Shown in pieces: positions 16,558 through 24,545 of a DNA stretch of 64,000 bases (its first letter is position 1; every line of letters begins with the position of its first letter). The translations under genes and the position numbers were made by a program. This DNA is from an uncultured Rikenellaceae bacterium (lineage in GTDB: Bacteria; Bacteroidota; Bacteroidia; Bacteroidales; Rikenellaceae). Below the pieces are notes generated by a model that searched no databases, was not told the origin of the DNA, and saw nothing but the letters and a program-made list of their open reading frames with translations. The stretch is from assembly GCA_944326945.1 (NCBI GenBank), contig CALVFY010000002.1:62001-126000 (forward strand). The letters are read 5' to 3'.

Positions 16558-17253
16558 ATGAAGAAGATTTTTTTGATGACAGTTGTCCTTTTTTGGTCTG
16601 CGTCAGCAGTGTGGGCTCAACAGACAATTCGGAGTGATAAGGTGTCGTGGTTCAATACGGTGAGTCTGACAGGGAAATTGGATGTGGAATTGATTCCTTC
16701 GGATACGAATAAGATCAACATCGAATTGAATGATACGGATATCACGAAATTAGAGTGGGGGGTCTCGGACAGTATGCTTGTCGTGAAATTACGTGCGGGA
16801 GGTGTGTCTCAAAAAGGCAGTGCTAAGGTGTCAATCCATTATAACGTTCTCGATAATCTGCAGGTGAATGGTGCTGAAGTGCGGTTCCGTGACACGCTTG
16901 ACGGAGGAATGATTTTGTTCGATTTGTCGAACGGTGCAAAATTGACCAGCGCGGTGAAGTGTCAGGATCTGGAATTGAAACTCTCGGGAAATTCCATCGC
17001 CCAGATAGAGGGATATGCCAAATATTTTACTCTGAAGGCTGCTCTGCGAAGTAATGCCGATGCCCGGAAATTGGAGGCCCAAAGTGTGATGGTGCAGTCG
17101 AATTCCAATTCGGAGGTGTATGTCAACGCAATGGAACGTTTGGTGGCCGAGACCGGAACGGGCGGAACCATATTCTATATGGGAGGGCCGCAGATTGTCA
17201 AGCAATCAACGAAAATGGGCGGTAATATTCACAATATAGACGGAAAAAGATAA
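16558..17253 (+). CDS. Exported GIN-domain (DUF2807) protein
   Basis: The protein has 231 residues with a clear signal peptide at 1-21 (VWAQ). The rest is a regular right-handed beta pattern with repeated short strands, as in the GIN/DUF2807 domain (head domain of trimeric autotransporter-like adhesins; common in Bacteroidota). Typical stretches are VSLTGKLDVELIPSD, VSIHYNVLDNLQVNGAEV and DLELKLSGNSIAQIEGYAKY. Location is periplasmic or outer-surface; no catalytic residues are evident. It sits between the divergent AddA-like gene and the co-directional AddB-like gene, 23 bases before the latter, so it may share its transcript. Confidence 0.82.
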   Translation: MKKIFLMTVVLFWSASAVWAQQTIRSDKVSWFNTVSLTGKLDVELIPSDTNKINIELNDTDITKLEWGVSDSMLVVKLRAGGVSQKGSAKVSIHYNVLDNLQVNGAEVRFRDTLDGGMILFDLSNGAKLTSAVKCQDLELKLSGNSIAQIEGYAKYFTLKAALRSNADARKLEAQSVMVQSNSNSEVYVNAMERLVAETGTGGTIFYMGGPQIVKQSTKMGGNIHNIDGKR

Positions 17254-17276
17254 ACGAAGCCGCCCGGAAGCGGAAT

Positions 17277-20132
17277 ATGGAAAGTTTTATCGCACAGGTA
17301 GCTGCGAGTTTATATGGTAAATACGGGGATGAATTGTCGTCCCTGTATCTGTTGTTCCCCAGTCGTAGAGCTCGACTTTTTTTTGCCGATGCCCTTTCTA
17401 AATTGTCACTTCGTCCTCTGTGGCAGCCTCACTATGTCTCGATCGACGAATTGATGGAGGCGATTTCCGGATTAAGAACAGGCGATCCGGTGCGACTGGT
17501 GACCGAATTGTACAAGATTTACAGCTCTTATCACGAAGAGACGTTCGATTCGTTCTATTTCTGGGGAGAGATGTTGCTGTCAGACTTCGATCAGGTCGAT
17601 AAGTATCTGATCGATGCCGATATGCTGTTCAGTAATATTTCCGACCTGAAAGTGCTGGAGAGTGATTTTACCTACTTGTCCCAGGAACAGATAAGGATTA
17701 TTTCTCGTTTCTGGAAAAGTTTCGGCATGGAAGGCGAATTTTCTCCCGAAAAACAGCAGTTTGTCCAGATATGGCGTACGCTTGCTCCGATTTATCATGC
17801 CTATCGGGAACGTCTCCGTTCTCTTTCGTTAGCCTATACGGGTATGATACATCGCCAGGCCGCCGAGTTGATCCGGTCGGGTAGGACAGCCCCGGCAAAG
17901 GAGGAAAGAAAATATGCCATTGTCGGATTCAATGCGTTGTCGGAGTGTGAGAAAATACTGTTCGATTATTTGAAAAATACGGCGACAGTCGATTTCTATT
18001 GGGATTATGACGACTATTATCTGAAAAATCCCGATCAGGAGGCGGGATTGTTTCAACGGGAGAATGTCTGTCGTTATCCTGTTGCCGATCCTGCGGTAAA
18101 CGACGGCAATGCGTTTACGGAGCAGAAAGAAATTGTGGTCGTTTCGGCTCCTTCCGATAGCCTTCAATGCAAGTATGTCTATGATTTTCTTGAAGAGACG
18201 GCTCGTTTGGAGGGACAGACACCGGATAAGGAGACAGCGGTGGTGTTGACGGATGAGAATCTGTTGCTCCCGGTGCTTTATTCGATTCCGAAATCGGTGG
18301 AAAATGTCAATATCACGATGGGTTATCCGCTTCGTCAGACCTTGGTCTATTCGTTCGTGGAACGACTTGTGGAGTTGCAAGGCAGAATGAAACGGCGTGG
18401 AGGGCGGTGCCTGTTCTATCATGCCGACGTGACAGGACTGTTGACTCATCCGTTTATTGCGGGAGGAGACAGTGGAGCGTCGGCTCGTGAAATTGCCGCC
18501 GATGTCGTGCGGAAGCAACAGGTTTATGTGAGTCGGGAGAAATTTCCGGAAGAGGGTATTCTTGCAGAGATGTTTTCGCCTGCGGAAGGGTGGAGAGGTT
18601 TGCAGGAATATTTGTTGAAGGTGATCTCTTCAGTGGTTCGGTTGCCCTATGACGGAGAAGACGCGGCGTTACGGGTGGAGTATTTTTCGATCATCGCCGA
18701 GCAGTTGTATAAATTGCGCAACTCACTGGAAAATTGCGAAGTCGAGTTGTCGGTGCCGATTTTTGTCTCGTTGCTTCGGCGGATGTTGCAGAAAATGACC
18801 ATCCCTTACGAAGGAGAACCCTTGCTGGGTGTGCAGATCATGGGAATTCTGGAGACCCGGAATCTGGATTTTGAACATGTGGTGATCCTCTCCGTTAACG
18901 ACGATACGTTCCCCGGAAACCGGGCTGTTAGCTCGTCGTTTATCCCCTATAATTTGCGATTGGCCTATGGCCTGCCGACTCCGACCCATCATGAAGGAGT
19001 CTATGCCTACTATTTTTATCGCCTGCTTCAGCGGGCCAAACGAATCCATTTGGTCTATTGTTCCCGGAGTGATGATAAGCGAACCGGTGAACCCAGCCGA
19101 TATATCTATCAGTTGAAATATGAATCGCCCCATCGAATCGAAGAGCGTAAGATTGCCATAGATGTGAATCTGGTTTCACAGAATCCGATCGTGGTGGAGA
19201 AAACAGGACAGGTGGCTCAGATTCTCGATGAATTCTTGACGGAAGGTGGACGAACCTTGTCGCCTACCTCTTTTTATGCCTATATAGAGTGTCCGCTTAG
19301 ATTCTATTTCCATGCTTTGGCTCGTTTGCGCAAAGAAGATGAATTGACGGAGGAGATTGATGCTCCCATGTTCGGAACGATTCTTCACCGGGCGATGGAA
19401 TTGCTTTACAGGCCTTTGTTGGGCAAGAAAGATCCCGGTCCGGAGATCCGACAGTTGATCCGATCCGCGAAAGTGGATGAAGTGGTGAATCGTGCTGTGA
19501 AAGAGAGATATCTGAAAGATGAGAGAATCGATCCCGAGGAGTTCGGAGGAGGGTTGCTTCTGGTTCGGGATATTGTTATCAAGTATATGAATACTTGTCT
19601 GTTGCCCTACGATGCGGCGCAGAATGGTTTCGAAATCGAACAGTTGGAGCGACAGATAGGTGCCTCTTTTGAATTCGAACGGGATGGAGGAATATGTAAG
19701 GCCTATTTCTCGGGACTTGCAGACCGGATTGACCGTACTTCAGATGGAATGATTCGGGTTGTGGATTATAAGACCGGTGTGCCGCATATCGAATTCCAAG
19801 GAGTAGAGGCTCTCTTTTCAGAACATAGGAAGGATCGTAGTCAGGCGGTTCTGCAGACATTGTTGTATGCCATGATGCTGAATCGAACGGAGGGGGTAGA
19901 TGTTCAGCCGGCACTCTATTATATCCGAAATTTGAATGCCGAGAATTATTCCCCTCTGTTGCAGGATAAGTCCCGTGGAGCGGTCGAACGCTATTCCGAT
20001 TATCGGGAAGAGTTCGAAAAGCGTTTAAGGGGTGTCTTGAGTGAGTTGTTCGACAGGAGAAAACCTTTTGTGCAATGTGCGGATTCCTCTTGTTGTGAAT
20101 GGTGCGATTTCCGCGAAATATGTAGACGATAA
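17277..20132 (+). CDS. PD-(D/E)XK nuclease family protein (AddB-like)
   Basis: The protein has 951 residues. The N-terminal half resembles an inactivated helicase: LYLLFPSRRARLFFADAL sits where AddA has its Walker A, but the GxGKT loop is missing. The C-terminal nuclease has CPLRFYFHALARL, FGTILHRAMELL and VVDYKTG. A Cys at the start of that domain (YIECPLRF) and three at the end (CCEWCDFREIC region) fit the four-cysteine Fe-S staple of AddB nucleases. With the AddA-like product it would form a RecBCD-type end-resection complex. It follows the GIN gene by 23 bases. Confidence 0.88.
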   Translation: MESFIAQVAASLYGKYGDELSSLYLLFPSRRARLFFADALSKLSLRPLWQPHYVSIDELMEAISGLRTGDPVRLVTELYKIYSSYHEETFDSFYFWGEMLLSDFDQVDKYLIDADMLFSNISDLKVLESDFTYLSQEQIRIISRFWKSFGMEGEFSPEKQQFVQIWRTLAPIYHAYRERLRSLSLAYTGMIHRQAAELIRSGRTAPAKEERKYAIVGFNALSECEKILFDYLKNTATVDFYWDYDDYYLKNPDQEAGLFQRENVCRYPVADPAVNDGNAFTEQKEIVVVSAPSDSLQCKYVYDFLEETARLEGQTPDKETAVVLTDENLLLPVLYSIPKSVENVNITMGYPLRQTLVYSFVERLVELQGRMKRRGGRCLFYHADVTGLLTHPFIAGGDSGASAREIAADVVRKQQVYVSREKFPEEGILAEMFSPAEGWRGLQEYLLKVISSVVRLPYDGEDAALRVEYFSIIAEQLYKLRNSLENCEVELSVPIFVSLLRRMLQKMTIPYEGEPLLGVQIMGILETRNLDFEHVVILSVNDDTFPGNRAVSSSFIPYNLRLAYGLPTPTHHEGVYAYYFYRLLQRAKRIHLVYCSRSDDKRTGEPSRYIYQLKYESPHRIEERKIAIDVNLVSQNPIVVEKTGQVAQILDEFLTEGGRTLSPTSFYAYIECPLRFYFHALARLRKEDELTEEIDAPMFGTILHRAMELLYRPLLGKKDPGPEIRQLIRSAKVDEVVNRAVKERYLKDERIDPEEFGGGLLLVRDIVIKYMNTCLLPYDAAQNGFEIEQLERQIGASFEFERDGGICKAYFSGLADRIDRTSDGMIRVVDYKTGVPHIEFQGVEALFSEHRKDRSQAVLQTLLYAMMLNRTEGVDVQPALYYIRNLNAENYSPLLQDKSRGAVERYSDYREEFEKRLRGVLSELFDRRKPFVQCADSSCCEWCDFREICRR

Positions 20133-20135
20133 AGA

Positions 20136-20165
20136 AAAAGCCGGAAGTTTTTAACTCCGGCTTTT
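20136..20165. terminator. Bidirectional terminator between addB-like gene and glnN
   Basis: Perfect 10-base stem AAAAGCCGGA/TCCGGCTTTT (20136-20145 with 20156-20165), A-run on one side and T-run on the other, placed between convergent genes. Confidence 0.88.
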
Positions 20166-20184
20166 CTGTGGTAAGGGAAATTGA

Positions 20185-22371
20185 TTAGCTGATAGACATC
20201 AATTCCCTGTATTTGGGAAGTGGCCACAGCTGATCGTCGACGATCAATTCCAGTTTGTCGATATGATAGCGGATATTCTCGATGAACGGTCGGATCTCGG
20301 TTTCATATCCAATGGCTCGTTCGGCGATATTGTCCACGTTGTTCCACTTTTTGCGGGCTTCCACCATTTCGAAAGAGTGTTCCCGAATGTATTTTACATG
20401 TTCGGCGATTTGGCGAATGGTTTTGATCTCTTCGGCGGCCAGATTTTCGAACTCTTTCGGGAAGATCTCTTTGATTCCTTTTACATTTTCGATCAAGACG
20501 TTCTGGTATTTGATGGCAGTCGGAATGATATGGTTGGCTGCAAGATCGGCCAGTACGCGCGATTCGATCTGTACCTTTTTGACAAAGGTTTCGTTTTTGA
20601 TTTCGTAGCGTGCCTGAAGTTCGGTTTTATTGAGTACCTTATGGCGTTCGAACAGTGCGATGCTTTCCGGAGCAAGATATTCTTTAAAGGCAAGAGGTAC
20701 ATTGTTGATTCCGCGCAATCCCCGTTTAGCTGCCTCTTCCAGCCATTCACGGCTATATCCATTTCCCTCGAAACGAATCTTCTTCGATTCGATGATGTAT
20801 TTTCGGATTACTTGTAGAATGGCTTCGTCTTTCTTGACATTTTTGTCGATCAGAACATCCACCTCTTTTTTGAATCGGATCAACTGTTCGGTGACAGCCG
20901 TATTGATCACGATCAGCGGCAGTGCACAGTTCGAGGAGGATCCGGTGGCTCTGAACTCGAATCGGTTGCCGGTGAAAGCAAAAGGAGAGGTGCGGTTGCG
21001 ATCGGTGTTGTCCACGAGAATCTCCGGAATCTTGCCGATATCGAGTTTGATTTCTGTCTTTTCGTCGGGCGAGAGTTTTTTGTCGCTGATACGGGCTTCG
21101 ATCTGATCGAGAATGGCGTTCATGGTCGATCCTGCGAATACGGAAAGAATGGCCGGGGGAGCTTCGTGCCCTCCGAGCCGATGCGAGTTGGTTTCGCTGG
21201 CGATCGAGGCCATCATCAGAGTGCCGTAGTCATGAGCCGCCTTCATCGTATTGACGAAGAACGTGAGGAATTGAATGTTGGTTTTCGGGGTTTTGCCCGG
21301 CGAAAGCAGATTGACTCCCGTATTGGTTGCCAGCGACCAGTTACAGTGTTTTCCGGAACCATTGACACCCATAAATGGTTTTTCGTGGAAAAGAACCTTC
21401 AATTTATGTTTGGCAGCCGTCTTTCGCATGATGGTCATCAACAAGGTGTTGTGGTCCACGGCGATATTGGCCTCCTCGAACATCGGCGCACACTCGAACT
21501 GATTGGGGGCTACTTCGTTATGTCTTGTCTTGAGAGGAATTCCCAGCCGGTAGGCCTGCTCTTCGAAATCTTTCATGAAGTTGATGACCCGTTCCGGGAT
21601 GGCCCCCCAATAGTGGTCGTCCAACTGTTGGTCCTTGGCGGCCGTATGGCCCATCAGGGTACGTCCGGTTTGAGCCAGGTCGGGTCGGGCATTGAACAGT
21701 GCTTCGTCTACGAGGAAATATTCTTGTTCCCAGCCTAATGTAGTGACCACTTTGGTGACATCCTTGTCGAAATATTGACATACATCCACAGCTGCCCGGT
21801 CGAGTGCCGCGAGTGATTTCAGCAGTGGGGTTTTGAAGTCGAGCGCTTCTCCCGTGTAGGCAACAAAAATGCTGGGGATACAAAGTGTTTTATCGACCAG
21901 AAATGCGGGGGAAGTGGGGTCCCAGGCACTGTATCCGCGAGCTTCGAACGTATTTCTCAAGCCTCCGTTGGGGAAACTGGATGCATCGGGTTCCTGTTGG
22001 ACGAGTAATTCTCCACGGAATGTCTCGAACGATCCGCCTCCCCATAGAGGTTCGAAAAAGGCATCGTGTTTTTCGGCAGTGGAGTCGTTCAGCGGTTGGA
22101 ACCAGTGGGTGTAGTGGGTAGCTCCCCGTTCCATGGCCCAAGCCTTCATGCCCACAGCCACTTGATTGGCAACTTTCCGATCGAGACGACGATTCTCTTC
22201 GATAGCCGTGTTGACGCTGTCGAATACATCCTTTGGAAGATACTGCCGCATTTTTTCGCGGTCGAATACGTCGATACCGAAATAGTCGGAAATTTTCTTG
22301 TCGGATAATTTTGTTTCGATCAACTCTCGTCGGGTTATTTCGTCGAGAGCTTTGAACCGGAGTGTTGCCAT
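20185..22371 (-). CDS. glnN: Glutamine synthetase type III
   Basis: The protein has 728 residues, the size of the GSIII family common in Bacteroidota and much longer than GSI (about 470). Recognisable parts are an N-terminal GSIII region, GSGKHCNWSLATNTGVN (glutamate/ATP site), NRTSPFAFTGNRFEFRATGS and a long C-terminal helical region. The enzyme makes glutamine from glutamate, ammonia and ATP, the main nitrogen assimilation step. A full-consensus promoter lies upstream (22406-22438). The gene is downstream of the M23 pair but has its own promoter and a strong terminator, so it is probably monocistronic. Confidence 0.97.
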   Translation of the reverse strand: MATLRFKALDEITRRELIETKLSDKKISDYFGIDVFDREKMRQYLPKDVFDSVNTAIEENRRLDRKVANQVAVGMKAWAMERGATHYTHWFQPLNDSTAEKHDAFFEPLWGGGSFETFRGELLVQQEPDASSFPNGGLRNTFEARGYSAWDPTSPAFLVDKTLCIPSIFVAYTGEALDFKTPLLKSLAALDRAAVDVCQYFDKDVTKVVTTLGWEQEYFLVDEALFNARPDLAQTGRTLMGHTAAKDQQLDDHYWGAIPERVINFMKDFEEQAYRLGIPLKTRHNEVAPNQFECAPMFEEANIAVDHNTLLMTIMRKTAAKHKLKVLFHEKPFMGVNGSGKHCNWSLATNTGVNLLSPGKTPKTNIQFLTFFVNTMKAAHDYGTLMMASIASETNSHRLGGHEAPPAILSVFAGSTMNAILDQIEARISDKKLSPDEKTEIKLDIGKIPEILVDNTDRNRTSPFAFTGNRFEFRATGSSSNCALPLIVINTAVTEQLIRFKKEVDVLIDKNVKKDEAILQVIRKYIIESKKIRFEGNGYSREWLEEAAKRGLRGINNVPLAFKEYLAPESIALFERHKVLNKTELQARYEIKNETFVKKVQIESRVLADLAANHIIPTAIKYQNVLIENVKGIKEIFPKEFENLAAEEIKTIRQIAEHVKYIREHSFEMVEARKKWNNVDNIAERAIGYETEIRPFIENIRYHIDKLELIVDDQLWPLPKYRELMSIS

Positions 22372-22405
22372 AAATTAAAAAAAGATGTGTTTTTGAAATG
22401 CGACC

Positions 22406-22438
22406 CAAAGATAAGGAAATTTTCAAGCCCCTCCCAAA
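22406..22438 (-). promoter_or_regulatory. Promoter of glnN (-7 and -33 elements)
   Basis: On the minus strand, TTTG (22435-22438), a 21-base spacer and TATCTTTG (22406-22413) match the Bacteroidota sigma consensus. Predicted start near 22399, leader about 28 bases. Confidence 0.72.
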
Positions 22439-22500
22439 TAATTCGGGGTTATTTGAGAATAAAAATCATTTTGTCGTTTCTGCCCCCTGTTGAGGTGGGG

Positions 22501-23460
22501 TTAGTCGAATGACTGCATGCCGGATTGGGCGATTCGCATCATTTTTTGATATTGGGGGGGGGGCAGTTCCATGAAAAAGTAATGAATCGGATCGACCCTC
22601 ATGCCGTTGTGGCGGATTTCGTAGTGGAGATGGGGAGCCAACGAAAGGCCCGTGTTCCCCGAAAGGGCGATGATGTCGCCTCGTCGGACGTTTTGTCCTT
22701 TGCGTACGTTGATTTTGCTCAGATGGCGATATTCTGTTTCATAACCGTTCCCGTGGTCCAGAATGACGGTCAGTCCGGAAGAACTTCGGCGCCGGATCAC
22801 ATCCTTGACCCGTCCGTCAGCAGTGGCGAATACACGGGATCCTTCCGGAATGGTATAGTCCACACCCTGATGGGAGGTCAGACTTTTGTAGAAAGGGTGG
22901 ATACGCAGTCCGTAGGAGGCTGTCAGAAGGGTCAATTCCTTATTGATGACGGGTTGGATGGCCGGAATATGGTTGGTCCCGTCCCTGTTTTCGACTATTT
23001 TCCGTTCCAATGCTTCGTGGGAATTTTTTAGCAGGGTGACATTTTTCTCCAATTTCTGGCTTTTGGCAAAGAATTCATCCCCCAACTCTTTGTTGCTTTT
23101 TTCCAACAGGTTTTCGTAGTCCACCCAACGCCTCACTTCGTATTGTTCGTCGAGGTTGTAGGGTTCTGCCTCGAACAGTATTTTGAATACGTTGCGATCC
23201 CGTTCGATGACATTAGTTAATACTTTTTCTACCGAATCGTAACGTTGGTTAAGTGTTTCATACTCTGCTCTCAGCTGGCGGGTCGACTCTTTCATGCGGT
23301 ATTCGACCGGAGTGTCGAAAAAGAAAGAGAAGCCTATATAGAAAAGTACGGCGATTCCGATCCAACCGAACAGATGGATCACCACGCGAATTACATTTTG
23401 ACGGAAGTGGCGTCTGCGATCGAACCAGGGAGGACGTATGGTGTTTGTCTTTTGTTTCAT
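22501..23460 (-). CDS. M23 family metallopeptidase (second of tandem pair), with a C10 tract
   Basis: The protein has 319 residues. A single membrane anchor at about 30-50 (VVIHLFGWIGIAVLFYIGF) is followed by a coiled-coil stretch of about 100 residues and a LytM/M23 domain with the zinc ligands in HQGVDY and HLHYE. Such enzymes cut peptidoglycan cross-bridges or, in EnvC/NlpD-like forms, activate amidases. The coding strand has ten C residues in a row at 22563-22554 (ELPPPQY). Losing one C would stop the protein five codons past the tract; gaining one would replace and lengthen the tail. The paralogue upstream is only 4 bases away. Confidence 0.92.
   Translation of the reverse strand: MKQKTNTIRPPWFDRRRHFRQNVIRVVIHLFGWIGIAVLFYIGFSFFFDTPVEYRMKESTRQLRAEYETLNQRYDSVEKVLTNVIERDRNVFKILFEAEPYNLDEQYEVRRWVDYENLLEKSNKELGDEFFAKSQKLEKNVTLLKNSHEALERKIVENRDGTNHIPAIQPVINKELTLLTASYGLRIHPFYKSLTSHQGVDYTIPEGSRVFATADGRVKDVIRRRSSSGLTVILDHGNGYETEYRHLSKINVRKGQNVRRGDIIALSGNTGLSLAPHLHYEIRHNGMRVDPIHYFFMELPPPQYQKMMRIAQSGMQSFD
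22554..22563. repeat. G10/C10 homopolymer inside M23 peptidase gene
   Basis: Ten consecutive G on the plus strand within coding sequence, 18 codons before the stop. Runs of this length are prone to slipped-strand mispairing. Confidence 0.9.
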
Positions 23461-23464
23461 ACGG

Positions 23465-24430
23465 TTAATCTGCTTCGTAAGTAGTGGCTTTGGCCTCTTG
23501 GATGATCCGTTCGAAATCCTCTTCGCTCATGTCGCGGCGGAAGTAGTTGATCGGGTCTACATGGCGACCCATGTAGATTACCTCGTAGTGAAGGTGTGGA
23601 CCGGTGGAACGACCCGTACTGCCCACCTCGCCGATTTTTTCTCCCCGGCGGACTTGTTGGCCCGGAACCACGTCTATTTTACTCAGATGGGCGTAACGGG
23701 TTTTGTAGCCGAATCCGTGGTCGATCAGAATCTGTTTGCCGTAGCCTCGGCCACCTCGATCTCCGGTGACAATCCCATTGCCCGTGGCATATACCGGGTC
23801 GCCCGTGCGGGCTCCGAGGTCGATACCCTCGTGCATGATGAACCGGCCCAAAATAGGGTGGTTGCGTCCCCCGAAAGCTCCGATATTGCCTCGCAGGTTG
23901 CGCCGATCGATGGGCCAGATGGCGGGGATGGCCACAGCCATTTTCTCTTTGTCTTTGGAGAGAATCTGAAGTTGGTCGAGCGACTTGGATTCCAGATATA
24001 ACAGACGGGTCATGGCATCGAGGTCTTTCCAGGTATCGATCATCAACGGGGCAAAATGGTCATTGGCCATTGCTGCATATTTTTCATCCGGATAGGGGGT
24101 GTATATTCCGGGAATGGAGAGCGTATCGGCCGCAAATAGCGAACGATAGACGTTCTGATCCCGATGTTTGATCTCCTCTATTTTGCGGGTAGCCGCCTTG
24201 ATCTTGTCGCGAAGAATGTCGTATTTGAGAATCAATTCGCTGTTTTCGCGGTTGATTCGGTACATTTTCGGCGTGTAGAAAAAGAACGAAAAGACAAAGT
24301 TGACTACCGATGCCAGGATGAATCCAATCAGGATTTTTCGCAACAGACGATAGAATCGGATGCGGAACGGCGCAGCGATCACTTCATAGGTGAGGGTTTG
24401 TGGATTGAATTTATACTCTTTTTTGGCCAT
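23465..24430 (-). CDS. M23 family metallopeptidase (first of tandem pair)
   Basis: The protein has 321 residues. Its plan is the same as the downstream paralogue: short cytoplasmic start, one membrane segment (LIGFILASVVNFVFSFFFY), a coiled coil from about residue 55 to 160, then a LytM domain with HEGIDLG and GPHLHYEV as the metal-binding motifs. The catalytic ligands are present, so it should be an active endopeptidase acting on periplasmic peptidoglycan. The start overlaps nothing and an exact -7 box lies about 30 bases upstream. The two genes form an operon with a 4-base gap and are divergent from alaS. Confidence 0.93.
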   Translation of the reverse strand: MAKKEYKFNPQTLTYEVIAAPFRIRFYRLLRKILIGFILASVVNFVFSFFFYTPKMYRINRENSELILKYDILRDKIKAATRKIEEIKHRDQNVYRSLFAADTLSIPGIYTPYPDEKYAAMANDHFAPLMIDTWKDLDAMTRLLYLESKSLDQLQILSKDKEKMAVAIPAIWPIDRRNLRGNIGAFGGRNHPILGRFIMHEGIDLGARTGDPVYATGNGIVTGDRGGRGYGKQILIDHGFGYKTRYAHLSKIDVVPGQQVRRGEKIGEVGSTGRSTGPHLHYEVIYMGRHVDPINYFRRDMSEEDFERIIQEAKATTYEAD

Positions 24431-24458
24431 TCTCAGAAAAACTCTCTGTCGGAAGAGG

Positions 24459-24466
24459 CAAAATTA
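24459..24466 (-). promoter_or_regulatory. -7 box of the M23 pair
   Basis: CAAAATTA reads TAATTTTG on the minus strand, an exact TAnnTTTG match. Predicted start near 24452. Confidence 0.55.
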
Positions 24467-24545
24467 GACTAATTTGTGTAATTTTACAACCTCATTTTGA
24501 AAACGAAAAAAATTCGGCATTATTTAGTGTAGAAAAATACAACTC

